Part shown: one piece after another, positions 29,014-38,474 of the stretch
How the letters are laid out: the number at the start of each line of letters is the position of its first letter
Numbering within the stretch: position 1 is the stretch's first letter
Assembly (NCBI GenBank): GCA_031459765.1
Contig: JAVKHY010000001.1
Coordinates: 124,001 to 188,000, forward strand
Direction of reading: 5' to 3'
DNA: 64,000 bases
Source: Armatimonadota bacterium
Lineage (GTDB): Bacteria; Sysuimicrobiota; Sysuimicrobiia; Sysuimicrobiales; Kaftiobacteriaceae
Program-made: the position numbers and the translations under genes
The notes under the pieces: generated by a model
Database searches by the model: none
What the model was told of the DNA's origin: nothing
The model's input: only the letters and a program-made list of their open reading frames with translations

Positions 29014-29042
29014 ATCATAGCAAGGAGTTGCGGGCGGCTCAA
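29014..29042 (-). promoter_or_regulatory. Sigma70-type promoter of tRNA-Thr
   Basis: On the minus strand TTGAGC (29037-29042) and TATGAT (29014-29019) are 17 nt apart. Transcription would start a few nt before the tRNA 5' end at 29001. Confidence 0.75.
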
Positions 29043-29059
29043 GACGAACCCCCCTCAGT

Positions 29060-30541
29060 GTGAAACTGCTCCGGACGCCGCGGCAGTGGGACCGCCGCAC
29101 GACGATCGTCGCCACGCTGGGCCCCGCCACCTGTACCCCTGAGCTCGTTCGCCGGCTCATCGAGGCCGGCGCCGATGTGTTCCGCCTGAACTTCTCTCAC
29201 GGCACGCAGGAGACGCACGCCGAAGCGTACGCCCTGGTCCGGGAGGCGGAGCGGGCCGTGGGGCGGCCGGTGGCGGTGCTGCAGGACCTGGCCGGGCCGA
29301 AGGTGCGGGTGGGACCGCTGCCGGGCGGCTCCGTCGCGCTGCGCGAAGGAGAGCCGCTCATCCTCTCGGCGGACTCCGCGGGCGACGGGGGGCGGCGTAT
29401 TGCGACCACCCACCCCGGGCTGGTCCGGGATGTGCGCAAGGGCGACCGCATCCTCCTGGACGACGGCGCGCTGGAACTCCTGGTGGAAGCGACCGGCAGA
29501 GAGGGTGTCCGCACGCGCGTGGTCCGCGGGGGAATCCTCTACGCGCACAAGGGGCTGAACGTGCCCGGGGTGCCCCTGCGCGTGCCGGTGATGACGGAGA
29601 AGGATTACGACGACCTGGCCTTCGGGATCCGACTGGGCGTCGATTATGTGGCGATGAGCTTCGTCCAGCGCCCGGAAGACCTCGTCCCGTGCCGGCGGGC
29701 CATGGCCCGTCTGGGCCGCCAGGTGCCCATCGTGGCCAAACTGGAGAAGGCGGGCGCGATCGTCGCCCTGGAGGGGATCCTCCGCACGGCGGACGCGGTG
29801 ATGGTGGCCCGGGGCGACCTGGGGGTGGAACTGCCGGCCGAGCAGGTGCCGGTGCTGCAGAAGACCATCATTGCCAGGGCCAACGATGTGGGCATCCCGG
29901 TGATCACGGCCACGCAGATGCTGGACTCGATGGTGGACCACCCGCGGCCGACGCGCGCGGAAACCTCGGACGTGGCCAATGCCATCCTGGACGGGACCGA
30001 TGCGGTAATGCTGTCGGAGGAGACCGCCGTCGGGAAGTATCCCGTGGAAGCCGTGGCCATGATGGACCGCATCGCCCGCGTCGTGGAATCCACGAACCCC
30101 GCCATCTTCACGGCCCGCGCCGGCGCCCGGCGGGGGACGGCCGCCTCCGTGGCCCGCGCCGCGGCGGGGCTGGCCGACGAGCTGAACGTCCGGGCCATCG
30201 TCGTCATCACGCGCACCGGCCGCACCGCGGAACTAGTCAGCAAGCAGCGGGCCCGCGCTCCGCTGGTCGCCTTCACCGAGGAGGAAGGCACCGCCCGCCG
30301 CCTGACGCTGTGGTGGGGCATCCGGGCCTACGCCACGACGTTTCTGGACAACACCGACGCCATGCTCACCCACGTCGAAGGCGAGCTCCTCCGCCGCCGG
30401 CTGGCCGCGGCCGGAGAGACCATCGTCCTGGTGGGCTCGGCCCCGGTGGTGGCGCGAGGGCGCACCAACTTCGTGAAGGTACACCGCATTCGGAGCGCGA
30501 ACACGGCCCAGCGAAGACGGCCTGCGGAGGCCCGCCGATGA
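29060..30541 (+). CDS. pyk: Pyruvate kinase
   Basis: Pyruvate kinase converts phosphoenolpyruvate and ADP to pyruvate and ATP at the end of glycolysis. This 493-residue protein has the expected TIM barrel, B domain and C-terminal allosteric domain. Visible motifs are TIVATLGPAT, RLNFSHG, DLAGPKVRVG, KLEKAGAI (the catalytic Lys-Glu strand), VARGDLGVELP and ITATQMLDSM, and the C-terminal TNFVKVHRI. The start is GTG with no clear ribosome-binding site and a short gap to the divergent tRNA promoter. Its stop overlaps the next ATG by 4 nt (ATGA), so a small protein is coupled to it. Confidence 0.94.
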   Translation: MKLLRTPRQWDRRTTIVATLGPATCTPELVRRLIEAGADVFRLNFSHGTQETHAEAYALVREAERAVGRPVAVLQDLAGPKVRVGPLPGGSVALREGEPLILSADSAGDGGRRIATTHPGLVRDVRKGDRILLDDGALELLVEATGREGVRTRVVRGGILYAHKGLNVPGVPLRVPVMTEKDYDDLAFGIRLGVDYVAMSFVQRPEDLVPCRRAMARLGRQVPIVAKLEKAGAIVALEGILRTADAVMVARGDLGVELPAEQVPVLQKTIIARANDVGIPVITATQMLDSMVDHPRPTRAETSDVANAILDGTDAVMLSEETAVGKYPVEAVAMMDRIARVVESTNPAIFTARAGARRGTAASVARAAAGLADELNVRAIVVITRTGRTAELVSKQRARAPLVAFTEEEGTARRLTLWWGIRAYATTFLDNTDAMLTHVEGELLRRRLAAAGETIVLVGSAPVVARGRTNFVKVHRIRSANTAQRRRPAEARR

Positions 30542-30810
30542 ACGAGCGGCTGTGGGAGATCTACGAGCAGCTGTGCCTCGTGGAGATGGTCAGCCTGGAA
30601 GAGTTCGTCCGGCGCCTCAAATCCGGCGAGTTCGGCGATTTCCCCACCGAGGACGTAGTCAGTTTCCTCCGCGAGATCGAGGCCAACATGCTCCAGAACA
30701 TCGAGATGAAGACGATGGAGCACCAAGCCTACGCGGAGATGGCCGACGAGGTCTCCGAGCAGACCCAGCGGATGTTCGAGGAGTTGATCGACGAGGTGCG
30801 CCGGCCCTAG
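30538..30810 (+). CDS. Acidic 90-residue protein coupled to pyruvate kinase
   Basis: This predicted 90-residue protein is acidic, helical and without cysteine. It starts MNERLWEIYEQLC and contains EFVRRLKSGEFGDFPTEDVVSFLREIEANML, then ends with FEELIDEVRRP. No domain is recognised. It overlaps the pyk stop by 4 nt and therefore depends on pyk translation. Its stop overlaps the 3' end of the opposing M29 peptidase gene by 4 nt. A link with glycolysis is possible through position only. Confidence 0.7.
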   Translation: MNERLWEIYEQLCLVEMVSLEEFVRRLKSGEFGDFPTEDVVSFLREIEANMLQNIEMKTMEHQAYAEMADEVSEQTQRMFEELIDEVRRP

Positions 30811-31910
30811 ATCAGGAACCGGCCGTTGCGGTAGATTACCTCGCCGTCCGCGATCACCTCGGCGCCGGTGCGCAGGTCGCAGATCATGTCCCAGTGCAGC
30901 CCTGAGACGTTCTTCGATCCCGTCTCAGGGTAGCCGGCGCCCAGGGCCATGTGCAGCGTCCCGCCGATCTTCTCGTCGAACAGGATGTTGCGCGTGAACT
31001 GCGTGATGTGGTAGTTCGTGCCGAAGGCGAACTCGCCCAGGTAGCGCGCGCCGGCGTCGGTATCCAGCATCGCCTTCAGAAACTCCTCCCCCTTGGCGGC
31101 GCGGGCCTGGACCACCTTGCCGCGCTCAAACACCAGTTCCACGCCCTCCACCTCGCGGCCGTCGTAGATGGCGGGGAAGCTGAAGCGGACGCGGCCGTTC
31201 GCCGAGTCCTCAACCGGCCCCGTGAAGACCTCGCCGTCCGGGAAGTTGGACTCGCCCGCGGCGTTGATCCACCTCCGCCCCTCCACGGAGATCTCCAGAT
31301 CGATGTCCGGCCCGCGCACGACGAGACGGTTGCGGCGGTTGAGAAAGGCCACGATCCGGTCCTGCTCCCTGCGCACCTGCTCCCAGGCCGCGACCGGGTC
31401 CTCGCGGTCCAGCAGTCCCGCGCCGAAGACGAAGTCCTCGTACTCGGCCAGGGACATCTCGGCGTCCTGGGCCTCGGCATGGGTCGGGTACTGCGTCCCG
31501 CACCAGCGCAGTTCCCCGGCCGCGGCCCGCTCCAGGAACCGCTGCTGCAGCTCGCGCGTGGCCTCGCGACGCAGGGCGACGCGCTTGGGATCGATCCGGG
31601 TCAGCTCGCGCGTGTTCCACTCGCCCCAGATGCCCAGCGATGCGGTGATGCGCTCGGTCTCCTGCCGCTGGAGTTCGGACACGAACCGCAGCTGTTCCTC
31701 CGAAGCGTGCTTGAAGTAGATCTCCTCCAGCCCGTCCAGACCGACCCGGACGAAGGGGTGGGCGCCGGCCGCCAGCCCCTCGCGGTAGACGGCGACAATC
31801 AGCGGAGCGGCCAGGGCGGGACCGCTGATCCGAAAGAGATCGCCGGGGCGGATCTTGAGCGAGTAGTGGACCAGAACCCTGGCCAGCTTGTCGATGCGGG
31901 GGTCAACCAT
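30807..31910 (-). CDS. M29-family aminopeptidase
   Basis: This 367-residue metallopeptidase of the M29 (AmpS/aminopeptidase T) family releases N-terminal residues from peptides. The family uses two metal ions held by Glu, His, Tyr and Asp residues in the C-terminal half; matching segments here are NFPDGEVFTGP, LGEFAFGTNYHIT and HMALGAGYPETG followed by SGLHWDMICDL. The family's usual length is about 370-410 residues, so it is complete. It is a single gene, convergent with the 90-residue gene and divergent from lemA across 190 bp. Confidence 0.92.
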   Translation of the reverse strand: MVDPRIDKLARVLVHYSLKIRPGDLFRISGPALAAPLIVAVYREGLAAGAHPFVRVGLDGLEEIYFKHASEEQLRFVSELQRQETERITASLGIWGEWNTRELTRIDPKRVALRREATRELQQRFLERAAAGELRWCGTQYPTHAEAQDAEMSLAEYEDFVFGAGLLDREDPVAAWEQVRREQDRIVAFLNRRNRLVVRGPDIDLEISVEGRRWINAAGESNFPDGEVFTGPVEDSANGRVRFSFPAIYDGREVEGVELVFERGKVVQARAAKGEEFLKAMLDTDAGARYLGEFAFGTNYHITQFTRNILFDEKIGGTLHMALGAGYPETGSKNVSGLHWDMICDLRTGAEVIADGEVIYRNGRFLI

Positions 31911-32100
31911 CCTCTCCTCCCAAGATATGGTGCTCGCTTGATGGTGACACGTCCCCCGCCCTCCTGTCCAGCGGCCCGGCGAGGCAGGAGGTCCCCCGGA
32001 TGTGTCCTATCCCCACAAGGGGAGGCGGGAACCTCCGGCGGTTCGCGCCGGGACACCGGGCACCTGACAGGACGCCGGACACCGGATAGGGAGGGTCTTC

Positions 32101-32649
32101 ATGGAGATGCTGATCGTGCTGGGGATCATCGCCCTGCTCGTGCTGTTCTTCATCGCGATGTACAACCGGCTGGTCGTCCTGCGCAACCGCATCGAGAACG
32201 CCTGGTCGCAGATCGACGTGCAGCTGCGCCGCCGCTATGATCTGATCCCCAACCTGGTCGAAACGGTCAAAGGGTACGCGGCGCACGAACGCGCGGTCTT
32301 CGAACGGGTCACCGAAGCGCGGGCCCGGGCCCTGGCCGCGGGCGGGGTGGCGCAGCAGGCCCAGGCCGAGAACATGCTCACCCAGGCCCTGCGCTCCCTG
32401 TTCGCCGTGGCGGAAAACTACCCCCAGCTGCGGGCCAGCGAGAACTTCCAGAAGTTGCAGTCCGACCTCTCCGACACCGAGAACAAGATCATGTTCTCCC
32501 GGCAATTCTACAACGACACGGTGATGCAGTACGACAACGCGCGGGAGTCCTTCCCGACCAACATCGTGGCCCGGCTGGCCGGCTTCGGGCCGAAGGAGTA
32601 CTTCGAGGCGGAGGCGGTCTCGCGCGAACCGGTCAAAGTGCAGTTCTGA
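32101..32649 (+). CDS. lemA: LemA family protein
   Basis: This 182-residue LemA protein has one N-terminal membrane segment (about 2-19, [18 protein letters not shown]) followed by a helical bundle. Diagnostic parts are [40 protein letters not shown] and the tail [13 protein letters not shown]. LemA is commonly encoded next to a DUF2207 membrane protein, but the adjacent gene here is unrelated and converges by 17 nt. The intact DUF2207 gene is at 17065-18915, and a tail fragment is at 34748-34972. GGGAGGGTC lies just before the ATG. Function of the family is unknown. Confidence 0.92.
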   Translation: MEMLIVLGIIALLVLFFIAMYNRLVVLRNRIENAWSQIDVQLRRRYDLIPNLVETVKGYAAHERAVFERVTEARARALAAGGVAQQAQAENMLTQALRSLFAVAENYPQLRASENFQKLQSDLSDTENKIMFSRQFYNDTVMQYDNARESFPTNIVARLAGFGPKEYFEAEAVSREPVKVQF

Positions 32650-33760
32650 GGCCCGTCAGCGGGCCCGCGCGCGCCGTATTGACGAGAAACAGCACCAGAG
32701 CCAATGTATTGAGCAACGCGCCCCACCGCCTTCCCGGCGGTGAGGGGATCAGGTCGGCCGCGACGCGCAACACCAGGCCGGCGTGCAGCAGCGCCGCGTG
32801 CCCGTAGAACGCCGGCCGATAGGGGACGGTGCGGCCGAGGACGGCGGGCAGGATGATCGGGGCGTGGGCGAAGACCATGGAGAAGACGAAGCCGACAAAG
32901 ACGGCGTGCAGGCGCGCGTCGTAGAGGTAGCCTCCGCGCGGGCCGGGCGCGGCGAACCACAGGATCCCTGCGGCCAGTAGCCAGAGGTAGCCGGCGAGGA
33001 GATTCGCCGCGGTGAACCGGTGCAGACCGGCCAGCCGCAGCAGTGGACGGGCCGGGTCGTAGCGCAGCAGCCAGGCCGCCATCCCGACCATCGCCGCGGC
33101 CGACGTGCGGATTCCGGTGGCCGCACTCACCAGAGCGAGCGGCGGGCCTGTCAGGAGCAGGATTCCAAGAAGGACGAAGGTCGTCGTCGCCCACCGGGGC
33201 GGCCGGGCAACCCGGCTCAACTCCAGGCGCTCGCCAGCAATCATCAACACGAGAAAGGCCGTCCACCACGGCACGGTCAGCGGCAGGGAGCACGTGGCCA
33301 TCCAGACGAGGTTCCCGCCCAGCCAGCTCAGGACGCCCGCGCCCATCACCGCGGGAGGCAGGGCAGGCTGGCGGCGGTAAAGGGCGGCGAAAACGGCGGC
33401 CAGCAGGGCGCTGGCCAGCGCGAACACCGCGCGGGCCACCACCTGGGGCAGGCCCAGGATTGTCAGCACGGAGCCGGCTCCGGCCAGCAGAGGAGCGGCG
33501 AAGGCCCAGCGCCGACCCAGGGCGACGGCGCGTTCCATCCCGATCAACGCGCCCAGGAATCCCGAGACCATCAGCGGCCCGTGGGCGACGGCCAGGTCGG
33601 TCGCGGGGAGACGCCATCCGGCCCGAATCAACCCCGCCGGAGTCGAGTGTCCCTTCGACCGGCTCCGGATGTCTCCTCCAGACGGCCTCCGCCTCCTCTC
33701 CTCTCGCCTCCGTCCTGCCGGCGGGGGAAGGAGCGCGCCGCCTCCGCCTGTAATCCTCAT
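32633..33760 (-). CDS. Polytopic NnrS-like membrane protein
   Basis: This protein of up to 375 residues has about ten hydrophobic segments. The His-containing stretches [23 protein letters not shown] and [26 protein letters not shown] resemble NnrS-like or related heme/copper-type membrane proteins. The function is unknown. The first 40 residues are Arg/Gly/Pro-rich and unlikely, so the true start may be the TTG at 33631, giving about 332 residues. It converges with lemA and is divergent from the PLP-lyase gene, only 5 bp away if the long start is used. Confidence 0.7.
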   Translation of the reverse strand: MRITGGGGALLPPPAGRRREERRRRPSGGDIRSRSKGHSTPAGLIRAGWRLPATDLAVAHGPLMVSGFLGALIGMERAVALGRRWAFAAPLLAGAGSVLTILGLPQVVARAVFALASALLAAVFAALYRRQPALPPAVMGAGVLSWLGGNLVWMATCSLPLTVPWWTAFLVLMIAGERLELSRVARPPRWATTTFVLLGILLLTGPPLALVSAATGIRTSAAAMVGMAAWLLRYDPARPLLRLAGLHRFTAANLLAGYLWLLAAGILWFAAPGPRGGYLYDARLHAVFVGFVFSMVFAHAPIILPAVLGRTVPYRPAFYGHAALLHAGLVLRVAADLIPSPPGRRWGALLNTLALVLFLVNTARAGPLTGLRTAL

Positions 33761-33765
33761 CCACT

Positions 33766-34722
33766 ATGCAGGTCCCCACGCTGGCCGACGTCTTCAGCGC
33801 CCGGTTGCGGATCCGTCCCTACCTCCGACCGACGCCGCTGTACGCCTATCCGTCGCTCGATCGCCTGGTCGGCGCGGAGATCTGGGTGAAGCACGAAAAC
33901 CACCAGCCCGTCGGCGCGTTCAAAGTGCGGGGCGGCGTGAACCTGCTCTCCCAGCTGCCCGCGGACGAGCGGCGGCGGGGCGTCATCGCCGCGTCCACCG
34001 GCAATCACGGCCAGTCCGTCGCCTTCGCCGCACGGCTGTTCGGGGTCCGCGCCATCATCTGCGTCCCCGAGGGCGCGAACCCGGTCAAGGTGGAGGCGAT
34101 ACGGGACCTGGGCGCGGACGTCGTTATGCACGGTCGCGACTACGACGACGCGCGGGAGCACTGCGAGCGCCTGGCCGCCGCGGAGGGCTACCGCTACATC
34201 CACTCCGGCAACGAGCCGCTGCTCATCGCCGGCGTGGCCACCGTCACGCTGGAGATCCTGGAGGAGCGGCCCGACGTCGAAGCGATCATCGTGCCTGTCG
34301 GTGGGGGCAGCGGCGCGGCCGGGGCCTGCGTCGTCGTCAGCGCGATGCGCCCCGATGTGCGGGTGATCGGCGTGCAGTCCGCCGAAGCGCCCGCCGCCTA
34401 TCGCTCCTGGCGGGCCCGTCGGCTGGTCGAGGACCGCATGGGCACCTACGCCGAGGGGCTGGCCACCCGCACGGCGTTCGAGCTCCCCCAGCGCATCCTC
34501 TGGGAGCACCTGCGCGACTTCGTCCTCGTCAGCGACGACGAGATCCGCGCCGCACAGCGCGCGATGATCGAGAAGACCCGCAACCTCGTTGAGGCCGCCG
34601 GGGCGGCGCCCCTGGCCGCGGCGCTCAGCCTCCGGGAGCAGCTCGCCGGCCGGCGCGTCGCCCTGATCTGCAGCGGCGGCAACGTCAGCCCGGACCAGCT
34701 GCGCGCCCTGCTCAGCCCGTAG
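33766..34722 (+). CDS. Threonine dehydratase-like PLP lyase
   Basis: This 318-residue enzyme is of the fold type II PLP family with serine/threonine dehydratase, serine racemase or hydroxyaspartate ammonia-lyase members. Lys53 in GAFKVRGG binds PLP, STGNHGQSVA binds its phosphate-flanking substrate loop, and VGGGSGAAG cradles the phosphate. There is no C-terminal ACT domain, so it is not the biosynthetic feedback-inhibited IlvA type. The exact amino acid substrate cannot be told. It is a single plus-strand gene followed by the orphan DUF2207 tail on the other strand. Confidence 0.9.
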   Translation: MQVPTLADVFSARLRIRPYLRPTPLYAYPSLDRLVGAEIWVKHENHQPVGAFKVRGGVNLLSQLPADERRRGVIAASTGNHGQSVAFAARLFGVRAIICVPEGANPVKVEAIRDLGADVVMHGRDYDDAREHCERLAAAEGYRYIHSGNEPLLIAGVATVTLEILEERPDVEAIIVPVGGGSGAAGACVVVSAMRPDVRVIGVQSAEAPAAYRSWRARRLVEDRMGTYAEGLATRTAFELPQRILWEHLRDFVLVSDDEIRAAQRAMIEKTRNLVEAAGAAPLAAALSLREQLAGRRVALICSGGNVSPDQLRALLSP

Positions 34723-34747
34723 CCGCCGCCGGCGCGCCGCGCGCCGT

Positions 34748-34972
34748 TCAACCCGCACTGCTGCCGCCGCCCCCGCCACCGCCGCCCCCTTCTCCTGCGA
34801 ACCCTCCGCGCGAGTCCCCGGCCGAGCTCACAGCGGTGACCAGTGCGTCGAGATTGGCCAAGATCCGGGAGAGATCCTCGAGGGAGTGCGCGGGGGGTCC
34901 CCGACCAGGACGGCCCACGCCCTGGCCCATCGCGCGCGCCGTTCCATGGCTCAGGCTACGCGCCGGCCTCCT
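34748..34972 (-). pseudogene. DUF2207 C-terminal tail remnant
   Basis: About 74 codons on the minus strand, bounded by an in-frame stop at the 5' side, encode a near-equivalent of the tail of the DUF2207 gene at 17065-18915. It matches MGRG-type, SLE.L.R and SRALS-like elements and ends in FAGEGGGGGGGGGSSAG. An ATG at 34930 and an AGGAGG could give a 60-residue product. The membrane and beta domains are absent. It is probably the relic of a DUF2207 gene that once belonged to lemA about 2 kb away. Confidence 0.65.
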
Positions 34973-35053
34973 CTAGGCCAACCGGCTGGCGTCCCGTCCC
35001 GGCCATGCTGTTGTCCCGGTTTTCCGGGTCAGGGCCTTCGCCCGCTCATCGGG

Positions 35054-35083
35054 ACGGGCGCCCGTGTGAACGCGGGCGCCCGT
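35054..35083 (-). terminator. Hairpin after the ABC transporter operon
   Basis: Perfect 11-bp arms ACGGGCGCCCG and CGGGCGCCCGT enclose an 8-nt loop. It lies 19 bp beyond the stop of the solute-binding protein gene. No T run follows on the minus strand. Confidence 0.7.
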
Positions 35084-35102
35084 CCTGTGCCCCGCCCGGG
35101 CG

Positions 35103-36653
35103 CTAGAACCGCCCGCCGACCAGGCCCTGCTCCCGCCACTTGCGGTAGATCCGCCGCAACTGTGCCGCCGCGCTGGACAGCGCCGCCTCGGGCGTGTCGA
35201 TACCCTGGGCCACCCGGGCGAACATCACCGGGATGACCCAGGTGTTGAAGGCTTCGTCCATCGCCGCGCTCGACGGGCCCGGCCAGCCGACATGGTAGGC
35301 CCAGTCAAAAGCCGTTTCGATCGTGGCCAGTTTGTCCTTGCGGTCGCCGGCCGCTTTGGAGATCGGGTCGTCCCGCAGATAGGCCAGCCGCTTCTCCTTG
35401 GAGATGGCCCCCGTGAACGTGGGGAAGTCGTAGGCCTGGCTGGCGTGGAACTTCCCCGGCGCCCACCCCTCGCGGGCGGCGACGTCCGGGTCGTAGCTCA
35501 AGATGAGGTCCACCAGGAACTTCTGGGCGGCGTTGCGCACCGGCGCCGGTCGGTTCCGCCACAGGGTGTAGACGCCCATGACGTGCTCCAACCCCCGCGC
35601 TCCGGCCGGGCCCTGCGGGGCGCGCTCCGTGACCCAGGTGTTGCGCGCGAACTGCACGGCGGGGGAGCTGTTGGGGGCCTCGCCCCGGCGCAGGGCGGCG
35701 ATGGCCTGGGCCTGCGCGGTGCGGGTGATCGAGATGGCGTTGGCGGCCATCGAGATGCGCCCGGCCAGGAACTCTTCGTTGTTGGAGGCCGCGGTCCAGG
35801 CGAAAACCCCGGGGAACATCGCCTCCTCGTACAACGCCTTCACGAACCGCAGGGCGTCGAGAGTGCGCTGCCGGAACGGCGGCCGGTCGATGACGACGTT
35901 GCTCTCCTCGTCCACCTCCGAGGTGCCCCAGGAGTACATCAGGGCGTGCAGCCACATGTTGGTGTCGATCTCCTGAGAGAGCCCCAGCCCGACCGGGTGC
36001 CCGAGCTTCTTCAACTCCCGGCCGCCCCAGCGGATGTGATCCCAGGTCACCGGGCCGCGCAGCGGGACGCGCTCCGTGCCCACGATGCGCGCGGAGACCT
36101 GCCGCCAGAGGTCGGCCCGGTAGTGCACGGGGTCGGGGACGAAGTTGTCCGAGACGCCGAAGTAGCGCCGCGTCACCGGATTGAACGTGCTCTTCTCGGC
36201 CAGGGGGATGTAGTTGCCCGCCTTCCGCTTGAGCTCCTCGACGACCTCGCGATGCGCGTCGGTGTCCACCTGGCGCTCCAGCGTCGCCGGGGGGCTCAGG
36301 TGCTGGATGAGGTCGTGGCCGGGATCGGCGCCGGCGGCCACCCGGGACGACTCCGCCGCGGCGACGGCCGGGATGTCGGCCAGGCCGATGTGGTCGATGA
36401 CGACGCGTACGCCGTTCTTCTCCCCCCACTTCGGGGCGAAGACGCGGTCCAGCCACTCGTCGTAGGGCGGCACGAAATGCCGCCACTGCAGGATGCGGAG
36501 CGTGACCGGCTGCGCGGACGCCCCGCGGGGCAGCAGCAGCGGTCCCAGCCCTGCCGCGGCGGCCAGGGCGCCGGCGGTCTTCAGCAGTTCCCGCCGGGTG
36601 AGCCGCCAGCGGCCGTCGGCCACCTGCATCCAGACCCACTCCCCATCAGCCAT
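35103..36653 (-). CDS. ABC transporter substrate-binding protein, family 1
   Basis: This 516-residue extracytoplasmic binding protein has an internal Tat-like signal (RLTRRELLKTAGALAAAAGLG, near residues 17-37, ending GASA). The mature part starts VTLRILQWRHFVPPYDEW, the typical fold of sugar-type family 1 binding proteins. It is longer than most (about 420 residues). Its start lies 42 bp after the inner-membrane permease genes, so it is the last gene of the operon. Ligand is uncertain; the first gene of the operon suggests a polyol or related carbohydrate. ATG is preceded by a GGGAGGCGGGGAGG-type purine stretch. Confidence 0.88.
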   Translation of the reverse strand: MADGEWVWMQVADGRWRLTRRELLKTAGALAAAAGLGPLLLPRGASAQPVTLRILQWRHFVPPYDEWLDRVFAPKWGEKNGVRVVIDHIGLADIPAVAAAESSRVAAGADPGHDLIQHLSPPATLERQVDTDAHREVVEELKRKAGNYIPLAEKSTFNPVTRRYFGVSDNFVPDPVHYRADLWRQVSARIVGTERVPLRGPVTWDHIRWGGRELKKLGHPVGLGLSQEIDTNMWLHALMYSWGTSEVDEESNVVIDRPPFRQRTLDALRFVKALYEEAMFPGVFAWTAASNNEEFLAGRISMAANAISITRTAQAQAIAALRRGEAPNSSPAVQFARNTWVTERAPQGPAGARGLEHVMGVYTLWRNRPAPVRNAAQKFLVDLILSYDPDVAAREGWAPGKFHASQAYDFPTFTGAISKEKRLAYLRDDPISKAAGDRKDKLATIETAFDWAYHVGWPGPSSAAMDEAFNTWVIPVMFARVAQGIDTPEAALSSAAAQLRRIYRKWREQGLVGGRF

Positions 36654-36695
36654 CCTCCCCGCCTCCCTTCGGTCGCGGCCGCACCGGCCGCGGGA

Positions 36696-37538
36696 TCACT
36701 TGATCGCCCCACTGACGGTAAAGCTGCCCACGAACCGCTCGATCACCGCGTAGTACATCGCCGCCACGGGCACGCTGGCCAGAAAGGCCGAGGCCATCAG
36801 CGGCCCCCAGTCGAAGATGTCGCCCCGCACCATGTCCGCGGGCACACCGACGCTGACGGTCTTCTGGGCGGTGCTCGTCACGAAGGTCAGGGCGTAGACG
36901 AACTCCTGGGCGGAGAGGGTGAAGCCGAAGATCACCACCGTGACGATGCCCGGCAGCGTGAGCGGGATGACCACCTGCCACAGCGCCCGCAGCCGGGTGC
37001 AGCCGTCCACGAGGGCCGCTTCCTCCAGTTCCCGCGGCACGCCGCGCAGGAAGCCGGTGAGCAGCCAGACGCTCAGCGGCACGGTGATCGTGGGATAGAC
37101 GACGATCAGGGACCAGAGGGTGTTCTGCAGGCCGAGCGTCGTCACCACCCTGGCCATGGGGATGAACAGCAGCGTCGGCGGGACGAGGTAGACGAGGAAG
37201 ATGGCGATGCTCGCCCGCTCGCCCCAGCGGCCCAGGAAGCGCGCCAGGCTGTAGGCCGCCGGCAGGGCGAGCAGGAGCGTGATTGCCACCACCGCCACGC
37301 CCACCAGCGCCGTGTTGAGCACCCAGCGGGCGTACAGCGTCTTCGTGAAGACGTACTGCCAGTGCTCCAGCGTCGGCGGCTCGTGGAACCAGAAGGGGTT
37401 GTGCAGGGGGTTGTAGAGGTCGGAGTTGCGCTTGAAGGCCGTGATCAGCATCCAGGCGAACGGCGTGGCCGCGACGATGACGAAGGCGCCGAGAATGCCG
37501 GCCCGGCCCAGCGCCAGGGCCCGCCGCCGCGCCCGCAC
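36696..37538 (-). CDS. ABC transporter permease, MalG/UgpE type
   Basis: This 280-residue inner-membrane permease has six membrane segments and the EAA loop EEAALVDGCTRLRALWQVVIPLTLPG that contacts the ATPase. It starts with GTG directly after the TAG of the MalF-type permease gene, with GGAGGTGG inside the end of that gene as ribosome-binding sequence. It pairs with that permease for carbohydrate uptake. No ATPase gene is found in the operon. Confidence 0.92.
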   Translation of the reverse strand: MRARRRALALGRAGILGAFVIVAATPFAWMLITAFKRNSDLYNPLHNPFWFHEPPTLEHWQYVFTKTLYARWVLNTALVGVAVVAITLLLALPAAYSLARFLGRWGERASIAIFLVYLVPPTLLFIPMARVVTTLGLQNTLWSLIVVYPTITVPLSVWLLTGFLRGVPRELEEAALVDGCTRLRALWQVVIPLTLPGIVTVVIFGFTLSAQEFVYALTFVTSTAQKTVSVGVPADMVRGDIFDWGPLMASAFLASVPVAAMYYAVIERFVGSFTVSGAIK

Positions 37539-38474
37539 CTAGGCCACCTCCACGCGGCGCGCCAGGCGCAGCACCATCACGGCGGCGACCAGGAGCACGG
37601 GGAAGAGGAGCAGGGAGATCGAGGCGCCCACGCTGAGGTTGCCGCCGAAGATCCCCTTGAAGAAGGCCAGGCTGGAGAGGACCTGCGTGGTGTCGAAGGG
37701 GCCGCCCCGGGTCAGGACATACACCACGGCCATATCTGTGAAGGTGAAGATCGTGCCGAACAGCACGGCCACCGCGGTCACGGGCGCCATCAGGGGCAGG
37801 ACGATGTGGAACAGCCGCCGCCAGAAGCCGGCGCCGTCCACCTCGGCCTGATCGAGCACGTCGCGGGGCAGCGCGGCCAGGCCGGCCAGGAGGATCACCG
37901 TGGCGAAGGGCAGCATGCGCCAGACGTGCACGGTGACCACGGAGAACATCGCCAGGTTCGGCCGGCCCAGCCAGAACATGTTCTCGCCGGGTCCCAGCCA
38001 GCCGAGGCCGCGCAGCATCCAGTCGAGGATGCTGAACCGGGCGTGGAAGATCCACAGCCAGCCGATCGTCGTCAGGGAGACGGGGGCGACCCAGGGCAGC
38101 AGCACGAGGAACATCACCAGCCCGCGGCCCCGGAAGGGGCGCTGCAGGGCGTGGGCCAGGATGTTGGCCAGCACCAGGACCGCGACCTGGGCCAGGACGG
38201 TGAAGGTGAAGGTGTTGCGCAGGGCGCGCATCGCCACCGGGTCCTGGAAGACCTCGACGAAGTTGTCCAGGCCGATATAGCGCCCGTAGGGGTTGCCCGT
38301 CGTCGCGTCGGTCAGGCTGAGGTAGAGGGCGAAGAGGAAGGGGAAGCCGACGAGGAGCGCGATGTAGAGCACGGCGGGGGTCAGCAGCAGAGGCCCGAGC
38401 ACGCGCTCGCGCTCGAACAGGGCCCGCCCGTTCGACAGGGCGGTGGAGAGCGAGCGCGTCACGCTCAGGGCCAC
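37539..38474 (-). CDS. ABC transporter permease, MalF/UgpA type
   Basis: This 311-residue permease has six membrane segments and a conserved EAA-loop of the type [25 protein letters not shown]. The longer frame upstream lies antisense to the dehydrogenase gene and is not used. The start chosen is GTG, overlapping the 3' end of the dehydrogenase gene by 10 nt; a second GTG at 38462 is also possible. It forms the transport channel with the MalG-type protein. Confidence 0.9.
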   Translation of the reverse strand: MALSVTRSLSTALSNGRALFERERVLGPLLLTPAVLYIALLVGFPFLFALYLSLTDATTGNPYGRYIGLDNFVEVFQDPVAMRALRNTFTFTVLAQVAVLVLANILAHALQRPFRGRGLVMFLVLLPWVAPVSLTTIGWLWIFHARFSILDWMLRGLGWLGPGENMFWLGRPNLAMFSVVTVHVWRMLPFATVILLAGLAALPRDVLDQAEVDGAGFWRRLFHIVLPLMAPVTAVAVLFGTIFTFTDMAVVYVLTRGGPFDTTQVLSSLAFFKGIFGGNLSVGASISLLLFPVLLVAAVMVLRLARRVEVA

